Assembly: GCA_946480015.1 (NCBI GenBank)
Contig: CAMLIL010000065.1
Location: 1 to 31,893 of the forward strand
DNA length: 31,893 nt
Direction of reading: 5' to 3'
Origin: an uncultured Oxalobacteraceae bacterium
GTDB taxonomy: Bacteria > Pseudomonadota > Gammaproteobacteria > Burkholderiales > Burkholderiaceae
Shown here: positions 9,519-16,051 of the stretch, one piece after another
Position numbering within the stretch: position 1 is the first letter of the stretch
Layout: each line of letters starts with the position of its first letter
The notes under the pieces: generated by a model
The model's input: the letters and a program-made list of their open reading frames with translations, nothing else
Database searches by the model: none
What the model was told of the DNA's origin: nothing
Made by a program: the position numbers and the translations under genes

Positions 9519-10186
9519 GCCGTCGTCCCCCCGTTGGCGCGGTCCGCGGGAATCTGGCCAGGCGGGTGCGCAGGCATGAGCGCATACGGCGACGCCCAGC
9601 CCGGAATGGTTTTCAGGCGCTCGACCCAGGCGCCGATGTGCGGAAATTGCGCGGCAATGTCGATCCCGCTTTCCGCCGCCGGAAAAAACTGGTAGCCGCT
9701 GAGCGAGAAATCGGCGATGGTGGGCGCGTCGCCGACCATCCATTCGCGCTCTGCCAAGTGGCGGTCGACGATATGGAAGACCGCTTCCAGGCGCCCGCGC
9801 AGCCACTGCATGACGGCCGGGTCAAACGGCGTCGGCGCCAGCGAATAGCCGAAGCGGTAGCTGGCAAAGTAGCTGGTGAACTTGTGGTTGTCGAACAGCA
9901 GCCAGCGCAGCACCTCGAGCTTTTCGCGCTCGTCCTTGCCGCCGAAACGGCCGTGCTTGTCGGCCAGGTAGGTGAGGATCGCGCCCGACTGGCTCAGGCG
10001 CAGCTCGCCGTCGTCGAGAATCGGCGCCTCGCCCATCTCATTGTTTTGTTCGCGCCAGGCTTCATCGCGGGATATACCCTTGAAGAAATCGACAAAGACC
10101 GGTTCAAAAGGCTGGTCCAGCGCGCGCAGCATGAAGGCGACTTTGAAGGCATTGCCGGATTGGGCGAAACAGTGCAGGCGATACAT
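9515..10186 (-). CDS. Glutathione S-transferase family protein
   Basis: A 223-residue soluble protein with the two-domain GST layout. The N-terminal thioredoxin-like domain (about 1-80) begins YRLHCFAQSGNAFKV, giving a Ser/Asn-type active site rather than a cysteine, and carries EMGEAPILDDGELRLSQSGA, which contains the cis-Pro and the glutathione gamma-glutamyl binding Ser. The all-helical C-terminal domain (about 90-205) carries the APTIADFSLSGY capping motif. It presumably conjugates or reduces electrophilic compounds with glutathione; the substrate is unknown. GGAG six bases before the ATG supports the start. It lies downstream of the GH5 gene on the same strand, with two stem-loops between, so co-transcription is doubtful. 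Confidence 0.92.
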   Translation of the reverse strand: MYRLHCFAQSGNAFKVAFMLRALDQPFEPVFVDFFKGISRDEAWREQNNEMGEAPILDDGELRLSQSGAILTYLADKHGRFGGKDEREKLEVLRWLLFDNHKFTSYFASYRFGYSLAPTPFDPAVMQWLRGRLEAVFHIVDRHLAEREWMVGDAPTIADFSLSGYQFFPAAESGIDIAAQFPHIGAWVERLKTIPGWASPYALMPAHPPGQIPADRANGGTTA

Positions 10187-10228
10187 GGCGTCTCCGATGG
10201 GGAAACTGCAATATTACCTTTAGTTGGG

Positions 10229-10275
10229 CTGCGGCGTGAAATGCCGCAGACGGCGCCAGGAAATGTGGCGCCGTC
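10229..10275 (-). terminator. Two consecutive stem-loops after the GH5 gene
   Basis: Two perfect hairpins follow the GH5 stop on the minus strand: a 10-bp stem (10249-10258 with 10266-10275, 7-nt loop), then a 7-bp stem (10229-10235 with 10243-10249, 7-nt loop). Neither is followed by a U-tract, so they may be a weak terminator, an mRNA 3' end stabiliser or a processing site. Confidence 0.4.
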
Positions 10276-10289
10276 CGGGACTGGCAGGA

Positions 10290-11687
10290 TTACTTGGCCG
10301 CGTTGACGATCACGCTGATGACGTCAGGGTAGGCTTGGGTGGCCGTGGAGCGGTTGAACAGGCCCGAGCCGTGATTGGCGGTCGAGCCGGCATCCCAGTA
10401 CACCGGCACCACGCCGCAGGTGTAGGCCGAGCGGGTGATGTACTGGTCCCAGGCCTTGCGGTAGGTGCCGGCGGCATCGAACTCGGTCTTCGAGAGGGCC
10501 GAGTATTCGCCCAGGATCACCGGAATGCCCTTGTCGATGAAATTGGTCTTCATCTTCTGGAATTCGGTATCGACATACGCTTCATTGGCCCAGGTTTCAG
10601 TGTTGGCCGAATTGGTGGCGCCGGCGCCCCACTGCCAGATCGAGCCGCTGGTGTTGAGGGAGAAGTCGTACGGGTCGTAGAAGTGCACTTCCATCATCAG
10701 GCGGTTGGCCACGCTGTCGGTCGGCAGGGTGGCGTTGCAGCCGACGGTGTAGTCGATGTTGGTGTTGAAGCCCTGGACTACCAGGTGACGGCTGGCGTTG
10801 TTGCCGCCGGTGGCGCGCACCGCGTCAACGAAGGTCTTGAGGAAGCTTTTCTGGACCGTGCAGTACTCGGTGGTCGGTGCGTTGTAGTTACCGTCGACCA
10901 TGGTTTCGTTGGTGCCGGCAAACAGCAGGTAGTCATCGTAATACTTGAAGGTATTGCCGATCTGGGTCCAGAATTTGTTCAGGCGCGAATTAACCGCCGA
11001 CTGCTGCGCATAGGTTGGCTGCATCCAGCCGCCGTCCCAGTGCACGTTGATCATCACGTACAGGCCGGCGTTGCGGGCGTAGTCCACCACCTGCTTGACG
11101 CGCGCCATCCAGCTGGCGCTGATGTTGTAGTTGGAGTCGGCATACTGGGTCCAGGAGACCGGAATGCGCACGAACTTGAAGCCGGCCGCCTTGACGGCCG
11201 TGAACATGGCCTGGTTGACCGCCGGATTGCCCCAGGCGGTTTCGCCGCCGGTGGCTTCGAGCGAATTGCCCAGGTTCCAGCCCGGCGACATCTGGGCCGA
11301 CAGCTGCAGGCTGGTCATGTTGCGCATGGCGCCGGCGCGCACTGCCGTGGCCGCGCCGGAGTCGTAGCTGGCGCCGCCGCTGACGGTGAACTTGACCCAG
11401 TACCAGTATGGGGTGCCGGTGACGGGGGTGGTGTCGGTGTAGCTGCGCGCCGTATTGCTCAGGATGGCGAGGCGGCCGCGCCCGCTGGGGCTGCTGTTGG
11501 TGTCACGGTAGACTTGCAGGCCGGTAACGTTGCCGCTGACGGTCCAGGTCAGCTGGATGTTGCTGGAACTGCCCGTCGCGGTGAGGCATACGGTGGCGCC
11601 GCCGCCGCTGGCGCAGCTCTGCGCCAGCGCCAATGGTGCCGCGCATAGCGCGACGACGAGCAAAACTAATCTCCTGAGTGATTGCAT
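10290..11687 (-). CDS. Exported GH5 family glycanase (endoglucanase-like)
   Basis: Retaining glycoside hydrolase of family 5, probably acting on cellulose or a related beta-glucan. The ATG at 11687 is preferred to the TTG at 11693 because AAAGG sits seven bases before it; the product has 465 residues. Order: signal peptide ending PLALAQ (about 1-23), a fibronectin-III-like beta domain (about 25-112), then the (beta/alpha)8 catalytic domain. The latter has WNLGNSLEATGGETAWGNP, the VRIPVSW strand, INVHWDGGW, the acid/base in AGTNETM (E261) and the nucleophile in ILGEYSA (E394). No carbohydrate-binding module is visible. It is divergent from the NsrR-like gene across a 467-bp leader region with a short ORF. 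The fine substrate (cellulose, xyloglucan, mannan) is not resolved. Confidence 0.92.
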   Translation of the reverse strand: MQSLRRLVLLVVALCAAPLALAQSCASGGGATVCLTATGSSSNIQLTWTVSGNVTGLQVYRDTNSSPSGRGRLAILSNTARSYTDTTPVTGTPYWYWVKFTVSGGASYDSGAATAVRAGAMRNMTSLQLSAQMSPGWNLGNSLEATGGETAWGNPAVNQAMFTAVKAAGFKFVRIPVSWTQYADSNYNISASWMARVKQVVDYARNAGLYVMINVHWDGGWMQPTYAQQSAVNSRLNKFWTQIGNTFKYYDDYLLFAGTNETMVDGNYNAPTTEYCTVQKSFLKTFVDAVRATGGNNASRHLVVQGFNTNIDYTVGCNATLPTDSVANRLMMEVHFYDPYDFSLNTSGSIWQWGAGATNSANTETWANEAYVDTEFQKMKTNFIDKGIPVILGEYSALSKTEFDAAGTYRKAWDQYITRSAYTCGVVPVYWDAGSTANHGSGLFNRSTATQAYPDVISVIVNAAK

Positions 11688-11800
11688 GGTCAAACCTTTC
11701 TGATGACGTGCTCGGCCGCGGCGTCTCCTGCCGGCGCGAGCGTTAGTGAGAACTGCTGGTACTGCGCGGTGTGTTGGCGCCGTGCGGGCGCCGGGTCAAA

Positions 11801-11914
11801 TCAGGGGGAAAGGTAGGAGCCGCCAGCCAGGGCATGCGGGCTGCGCCCTGGCGCGCAAAAGACTGGGGGCGTGAGGGCGCCCGCGACGGGCACGCGTGTG
11901 AATGCAAACTTCAT
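11801..11914 (-). CDS. Short leader ORF upstream of the GH5 gene
   Basis: A 37-codon ORF starts at an ATG with a very strong ribosome site (AAGGAGA, seven bases away) and begins MKFAFTRVPVAGALTPPVFC. It lies 113 bp upstream of the GH5 ATG on the same strand, directly after a promoter-like element. A GGCGCC hairpin follows its stop. It may be a regulatory leader peptide, or the head of a decayed exported protein, as the N-terminus looks signal-peptide-like before becoming Pro/Gly-rich. It may also be untranslated chance sequence. Confidence 0.35.
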   Translation of the reverse strand: MKFAFTRVPVAGALTPPVFCAPGRSPHALAGGSYLSP

Positions 11915-11934
11915 GGCAGACTCTCCTTAATTTT

Positions 11935-11963
11935 TATATCGTGGCCGCCGATGTTTATTTCAA
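11935..11963 (-). promoter_or_regulatory. Sigma-70-like promoter reading towards GH5
   Basis: On the minus strand TTGAAA (11958-11963) and GATATA (11935-11940) are separated by exactly 17 bp. The transcript would start just before the AAGGAG of the leader ORF and give a GH5 leader of about 240 nt. The site is inferred from consensus only. Confidence 0.4.
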
Positions 11964-12115
11964 AACTTTCCACGTTGAGGATGATTGTCCAAGGGAGCGA
12001 AAAGCGCGGCAATTGCGAAAATCACCAAAACTCACCATGAAATTAGACAGAAGAGGGGAGTTGGCTGCCAGATAGCTGCCGGGGCCAATGAAGTGAAAAA
12101 AGATGCCAGTGTAAA

Positions 12116-12128
12116 GATATATACTGAG
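12116..12128 (+). promoter_or_regulatory. Possible -10 region of the nsrR-like gene
   Basis: GATATATACTGAG contains TATACT at 12120-12125, placing a transcript start about 23 nt before the ATG at 12155. No -35 match exists at 17 bp. The same 13-mer occurs on the minus strand at 31418-31430, just upstream of the methyltransferase gene. Confidence 0.3.
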
Positions 12129-12154
12129 TGCTTCAATTCCACGAGCACCGGGCA

Positions 12155-12598
12155 ATGAGACTGACGACCTATACCGATTACGCGCTGCGCACCCTGATTT
12201 ACCTGGGCATGAACCGCGCGCGCCTGGTCACCATCCAGGACATCGCCGACCTGCATTGCATCTCCAAGAACCACCTGACCAAGGTGGTCCACCAGCTAGG
12301 CGTCGATGGCCTGGTCGACACGGTGCGCGGGCGTAATGGCGGTCTGCGCTTAAAGCGCGAGCCGGCCGACATCAACATCGGCGCCGTGGTGCGCCAGACC
12401 GAAACCGACTTCTACATGGCCGAATGCTTTGATCCCGAACGGCTCGGCTGCGCCTACACGTCCTCGTGCAAACTGAAGGGCCACCTGAAAGCGGCCACCA
12501 GCGCTTACCTGGCCGTGCTCGACGGCGTAACGCTGGACGACCTGCTGGGCGAGGGCGCCCCCGGCGTCCAGCCGCTCCATGTTCACCGCGCAGCATAG
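12155..12598 (+). CDS. nsrR: Rrf2 family regulator, NsrR-like (nitric oxide sensing)
   Basis: A 147-residue transcription factor. The N-terminus MRLTTYTDYALRTLIYLGM and the helix-turn-helix (TIQDIADLHCISKNHLTKVV, about 26-45), followed by the wing RGRNGGLRLKREP, are characteristic of NsrR within the Rrf2 family. Three cysteines, C91, C99 and C105, sit where NsrR carries the ligands of its NO-sensitive Fe-S cluster (family knowledge). NsrR normally represses NO-detoxification genes; none is visible here. The ATG at 12155 is chosen over an upstream in-frame start because it begins the conserved N-terminus, although the ribosome site is poor. The divergent neighbour is a secreted GH5 enzyme; whether it is a target is unknown. 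Confidence 0.88.
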   Translation: MRLTTYTDYALRTLIYLGMNRARLVTIQDIADLHCISKNHLTKVVHQLGVDGLVDTVRGRNGGLRLKREPADINIGAVVRQTETDFYMAECFDPERLGCAYTSSCKLKGHLKAATSAYLAVLDGVTLDDLLGEGAPGVQPLHVHRAA

Positions 12599-12723
12599 CC
12601 CGGCTGTGCGCCCCGCGCCGATGCGCGGCGAATGTTAAACACGGCACATACGCGCCTCCTAGCCTGCGTCATGCTTGTGGCTCGAAGACTGCCCACAGTG
12701 TCGTTCCACCGCCAGGAAGTACC

Positions 12724-12897
12724 ATGCCCACTCCGCCACCCAAACTCCCGCCCGATACCCGTCTGGAGCGCGAACTCGAACGCGAGCGCCAGCAGCGCAG
12801 CCTCAATCAAGACGACAGGGCCGGGCTGCATGCGACCGAGGGCGAGCGCCTGAAGGATGCGCGCGAGAACTTCGAATCGGGCACCGTGCGCCGCTGA
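12724..12897 (+). CDS. Small charged protein, unknown
   Basis: A 57-residue ORF starts with an ATG preceded by AGGAAG. The N-terminus is proline-rich (MPTPPPKLPPDTRLERELER) and is followed by an Arg/Glu-rich helical region. There is no membrane segment or cysteine, and I recognise no family. It lies 125 bp after the NsrR-like gene on the same strand and may be its own unit. Confidence 0.6.
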   Translation: MPTPPPKLPPDTRLERELERERQQRSLNQDDRAGLHATEGERLKDARENFESGTVRR

Positions 12898-12965
12898 GGG
12901 TTTTTCTGTGTATTAGGGCGAACCGGCGCCGGTGCGCGCTGTCCAAGCTGATTTTGGGGGGCACA

Positions 12966-13115
12966 ATGAATCAGAAACCCATTGACCAGCCGTCACACGA
13001 CGCCAAGCAGCCCCTGCCTAAACCTGGCAAGGACGATCCGCCCGATGACCTCACCCCGGAAGAAGCGCGTCAGCTGGCCGACACCATGCCTGGCGACGGC
13101 CCCGGCGACGACTAA
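12966..13115 (+). CDS. Small acidic, proline-rich protein, unknown
   Basis: A 49-residue ORF begins MNQKPIDQPSHDAKQPLPKP and ends in an acidic stretch (MPGDGPGDD). It contains DLTPEEARQLADTMPGD and looks largely disordered. A run of six G lies a few bases before the ATG and could act as a weak ribosome site. It resembles in style the other orphan small proteins at 26040 and 26255. Function unknown. Confidence 0.5.
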   Translation: MNQKPIDQPSHDAKQPLPKPGKDDPPDDLTPEEARQLADTMPGDGPGDD

Positions 13116-13368
13116 CCATTCCGGCCAGGATATCGTAGGCACAGCCAAGCGCGACATTGACCGGGGCGGCGCCGTCGCCGCTATCCAGTTTGCCAAGCTT
13201 TGCCACGTGCCGGGATAAGGTCGCCCCTATGCGCCCGCGCGTTCGAAGAGGCTCCAATATGGTGGCGTGGGAATGTATATACTTTTCATTTGAGAAAATT
13301 GGTATCCTGATCGTGGGGGCGATGGCGGCCAGAAGCGGACAGTCATTGCGAGCGAGCTTAAGGAGTTT

Positions 13369-13722
13369 ATGTTTACGTGCCCATGCTGCGGATATGAGAC
13401 GTTCTCGGATCATCCGGGCTCATACGATATCTGCCCAGTTTGTTTCTGGGAGGATGATGTATTTCAGCTCTACTACCCACATCAATCGGGTGGCGCGAAT
13501 GCTTGCAGCCTAGTAGAAGCACAGGTCAACTTTGTGCAGTTTGGCGCATGTAAGCGTGCGATGGAAAGATACGTTCGTGCCGCTGCCGAGGATGAGATTC
13601 GTGACAAACAGTGGTTTCCGCTTTGGGAACGCCAGGTCGACATTCCTCATGTAGAGACTGATAAAACTCATCCCCTACATATGAAATCGAAATATGACTT
13701 GTACTATTGGCTAAGGGCTTGA
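13369..13722 (+). CDS. CPCC family cysteine-rich protein
   Basis: A 117-residue protein whose N-terminus MFTCPCCGYETFSDHPG and YDICPVCFWEDD form two CxxC-type knuckles, matching the Cys_rich_CPCC domain family as I remember it; a zinc ribbon is likely. The rest (GGANACSLVEAQVNFVQFGA) follows the family pattern. The biochemical role of the family is not established. AAGGAG precedes the ATG, with a short spacer. Base composition is near 50% GC, clearly below the surroundings, which suggests recent acquisition. The stop TGA overlaps the next ATG (TGATG), so the two genes are translationally coupled. Confidence 0.85.
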   Translation: MFTCPCCGYETFSDHPGSYDICPVCFWEDDVFQLYYPHQSGGANACSLVEAQVNFVQFGACKRAMERYVRAAAEDEIRDKQWFPLWERQVDIPHVETDKTHPLHMKSKYDLYYWLRA

Positions 13723-13940
13723 TGGTGCTTGTCCCTTCAGACAGTATTGTGAAATTCGTTCTCGATACCAAGAAAATGCGGCGAGAAGCGATGCTGGATT
13801 TGTACGGAATGAACATGGGTAACGCTACGTCGTTTTTAGGGGGTGACGGCTTAGCAAGGTCGCTAGCCTTTGAACTTGAGCATCATTGGGCGTTCGACCC
13901 ACAGGCGATGGAAAAACGAAAAGGGTACGAAATCGACTAG
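13722..13940 (+). CDS. Orphan protein coupled to the CPCC gene, perhaps truncated
   Basis: Starting from the ATG that overlaps the CPCC stop, this frame gives 72 residues (MVLVPSDSIVKFVLDTKKMR and onward). It ends at a TAG at 13938-13940. The same frame continues after the TAG for 27 codons, with an aromatic, protein-like tail (QYVYGPYPWQPRPYGKEGW), to a TGA at 14022-14024. This suggests an amber mutation or the true end of a longer ancestral gene. No family recognised. It shares the low GC of the CPCC gene and probably came with it. Confidence 0.6.
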   Translation: MVLVPSDSIVKFVLDTKKMRREAMLDLYGMNMGNATSFLGGDGLARSLAFELEHHWAFDPQAMEKRKGYEID

Positions 13941-14035
13941 CGTGTCCAATATGTGTATGGGCCATATCCGTGGCAACCTCGTCCGTATGGCAAGGAGGGC
14001 TGGAGCACGTTGTCGTGCAACTGAATGATGGAAAA

Positions 14036-14758
14036 ATGTCTACAATTTGTTCTGACCCATCCATTACCAGTCAGAACAACGTGAGCGACAACAGACCAGA
14101 CCACCAAGGACGCAGCGAACCCGCTTTCCAGCCCGAGCAGGAGGTGCCCCGGTTTGCCGGAACGGGCGAGGTGCCGCGCTTTGCCGATCAACCGGAGGTG
14201 CCGCTTTTTTCGCCGCAGCCCGAGGAGCCGCCGTTTATCCCGCCGCCACCGCCACCTGCGCCAGCCTCGCGCTGGACCTCGCGGCTGGCATTGGCGGGAG
14301 TGGCCGCGCTGGGCGTTGCCGCCGTTGCCGCCGGTCTGAACTGGTTCAGCGGCCAGCGCAAGGTCGACCGTTCGCTGGAAGTATTGGCGATGAGTTCGCG
14401 CGCGGTGGAGCCGCCGCTGGCGGCGCCCGTTCCCGCGCCGCCACCGGCTGCCCAGCCCGAGCCGTTGCCGCCGCTGGTGACGTTGCCGCCGCCCGATGCG
14501 GCGCCGAAAAGCGCGGTGGTGCCGGCAGTGGCGAAACCTGTCAAAGCGCAGCCGCTGGCCAGGACCGTGCTCAAGCCAGTGGCCAAGGGCAAGCCCAAGG
14601 CGGTCGCGCGCAAGGTGGCGGCCAAAAAGCCGGCGAAGGCGGTGCCGCGTACGGCGCGCGTCGCCAATGCACTGCGGCCGTTGCCGAAGGTAGCGCTGCG
14701 GCGGCGCTGCAAGAGCGGCGACCTGGCGCGCGAATGCCTGGGCCTGCCCGACCGTTAA
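14036..14758 (+). CDS. Proline-rich single-pass membrane protein, unknown
   Basis: 240 residues if the ATG at 14036 is used; an in-frame GTG at 14081 is the alternative and would start MSDNRPDHQGRSEPAF. The N-terminal domain is disordered and carries repeated units EVPRFAGTG, EVPRFADQP and EVPLFSPQP, then a polyproline run. One membrane helix follows (LALAGVAALGVAAVAAGLNW). The C-terminal domain is Pro/Ala, then Lys/Ala-rich, and ends RRRCKSGDLARECLGL with two cysteines. The layout suggests a cytoplasmic N-terminus and an exported, basic C-terminus that might touch the wall. A perfect dyad lies between the two candidate starts. The stop overlaps the convergent dadA-like gene (TTAA at 14755-14758). 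Confidence 0.75.
   Translation: MSTICSDPSITSQNNVSDNRPDHQGRSEPAFQPEQEVPRFAGTGEVPRFADQPEVPLFSPQPEEPPFIPPPPPPAPASRWTSRLALAGVAALGVAAVAAGLNWFSGQRKVDRSLEVLAMSSRAVEPPLAAPVPAPPPAAQPEPLPPLVTLPPPDAAPKSAVVPAVAKPVKAQPLARTVLKPVAKGKPKAVARKVAAKKPAKAVPRTARVANALRPLPKVALRRRCKSGDLARECLGLPDR
14047..14079. promoter_or_regulatory. Perfect 10-bp inverted repeat at the start of the proline-rich gene
   Basis: TTGTTCTGAC (14047-14056) and GTCAGAACAA (14070-14079) are exact complements separated by 13 bp. The right arm ends one base before an in-frame GTG codon. This could be an operator spanning two helical turns or an mRNA hairpin controlling translation. Confidence 0.45.
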
Positions 14759-15966
14759 GCCGGCAGGGCGCCGGCCACCACGCCGGCGATCAGATCGGCA
14801 GTGGCGGTCGCCAGGGTCCAGCCCAGGTGGCCGTGGCCGGTGTTATAGAACACGCCGGGCGCGCGGCCGGGACCGACGCGCGGGCGCATGTCCGGCATGG
14901 TCGGACGCAGGCCGGCCCAGGGAATCACGGCGCGCGTATCGATGCCCGGGAAGGTGCGCTCGACCCAGTCGACCAGCGGACGAATGCGGTCGGCCCGAAT
15001 GTCGTGGTTCAGGCCATTGAATTCGGCCGTGCCGGCCACCCGCAGACGGGTCTCGCCAAAGCGGCTGGCCACCAGCTTGGCGGCGTCGTCGGCCAGGCTC
15101 AGGTGCGGCGCGGCTGCGCGGCTGGCCGCGTCTTCCAGGTTCACCGTGATCGAATAGCCCTTGACCGGATAGATGTTGACGCGGTCGCCCACCATGCGCG
15201 CCAGCGCCCGGCTGGCGGTACCGGCGCAGATCACCACGCCGTCGTAGCGGTCCTCGCTGCCGCCTGAGCGCACCACGACCCCGCCCTGGCGGGCGGCCAG
15301 CTGCCGCACCGCTTCGCCGTACAGGCAGCGCACGCCCAGCCGCTCTGCCGCCGCCGCCAGGCCGCTGGTGAATTTGTGGATGTCGCCGCTGGCGTCGCTG
15401 TCGGTATAAAAGCCGCCGTAGTACTCGCCCTGCAGGGCCGGTTCGAGCGCGCGGATTTCTTCCGGCCCGACGGCGCGCCGCACCAGTCCGCCCTCGGCCA
15501 GCAGACGCGTCACTTCGCTGGCGCCGGCGAAACTCGCCTGGTCGCGGCACAAGTGCAGGATGCCTTGGCGCTTCAGGTCGAAATCGATCTGTTCGGCCTC
15601 GGCCCAGGCGAACAGGTGTTCGCGCGCGGCGATGGCCAGGCGCGCCGTTTCGGTGGTAATGCTGCGGTAGTGCGGAATGGCGGCGGCGAATTCGGCAAAC
15701 CAGCTCAGCTTGTGCCAGGTCGGCCTCGGGTTGATCAGCAGCGGGGCGTCGCGCCGCGCCATCCATTTGATCCCCTTGAGTACCGTGGACCAGTGATTCC
15801 AGGCCTCGGCGTTGGAGGCCGACAACTGGCCGCCGTTGGCGAACGAGGTTTCCATGGCGGGGTAGCGGTGGCGTTCCAGCAGCGTTACCGCGTAGCCGCG
15901 TTTAGCCAGCGCGTAGGCGGTGGTGACGCCGGTGACGCCGCCGCCGATGACTGCGATCGTTCTCAT
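14755..15966 (-). CDS. dadA: D-amino acid dehydrogenase (DadA-like FAD oxidoreductase)
   Basis: 403 residues; the DAO/DadA family oxidises D-amino acids to 2-oxo acids, passing electrons to the respiratory chain at the membrane. The N-terminus IAVIGGGVTGVTTAYALAKR is the Rossmann FAD-binding motif, and ETSFANGGQLSASNAEAW is a DadA hallmark. The C-terminal GHGHLGWTLATATADLI is the second flavin contact. E. coli DadA is about 30 residues longer. The ribosome site before the ATG is poor. Neither an alanine racemase (dadX) nor an Lrp-type regulator adjoins, so the exact substrate is not supported by context; it could be a related amine or D-amino acid oxidoreductase. Confidence 0.85.
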   Translation of the reverse strand: MRTIAVIGGGVTGVTTAYALAKRGYAVTLLERHRYPAMETSFANGGQLSASNAEAWNHWSTVLKGIKWMARRDAPLLINPRPTWHKLSWFAEFAAAIPHYRSITTETARLAIAAREHLFAWAEAEQIDFDLKRQGILHLCRDQASFAGASEVTRLLAEGGLVRRAVGPEEIRALEPALQGEYYGGFYTDSDASGDIHKFTSGLAAAAERLGVRCLYGEAVRQLAARQGGVVVRSGGSEDRYDGVVICAGTASRALARMVGDRVNIYPVKGYSITVNLEDAASRAAAPHLSLADDAAKLVASRFGETRLRVAGTAEFNGLNHDIRADRIRPLVDWVERTFPGIDTRAVIPWAGLRPTMPDMRPRVGPGRAPGVFYNTGHGHLGWTLATATADLIAGVVAGALPA

Positions 15967-16018
15967 GCCCGTGTTTGATGGTCCGTGGAAGCGCCATGGC
16001 GCGATAGCCGGCTAGGAT

Positions 16019-16051
16019 AGCAGGCCGTGGCCGGTTTCGCCATGGCCTGCT
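16019..16051 (-). terminator. GC-rich hairpin at the end of the phosphatase gene
   Basis: AGCAGGCC...GGCCTGCT arms (16019-16051) form a stem of 12-13 bp with one mismatch and a 6-7 nt loop, touching the phosphatase stop codon. There is no U-tract on either strand, so termination is only possible, not shown. Confidence 0.35.

Larger units (their letters stand above)
11688..12154. other. Long divergent intergenic region, GH5 / nsrR
   Basis: This 467-bp region is AT-rich in its right half (about 11921-12150) and GC-rich towards the GH5 gene. It holds a minus-strand promoter-like element (11935-11963), a 37-codon minus-strand ORF with a strong ribosome site (11801-11914), and a GGCGCC-N5-GGCGCC hairpin between that ORF and the GH5 start. 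On the right there is a -10-like sequence for the regulator gene. Confidence 0.6.

Noticed and set aside
10224..11648. 474-codon plus-strand open frame opposite the GH5 gene
   Set aside because: The minus strand has a complete GH5 enzyme with both catalytic glutamates; this frame is a codon-bias shadow.
13051..13413. Minus-strand frame with a faintly ankyrin-like segment
   Set aside because: The GAAPVNVALGCAYDILAGM stretch is only vaguely ankyrin-like, there is no ribosome site, and the frame overlaps the start of the CPCC gene. Not enough to call a pseudogene.
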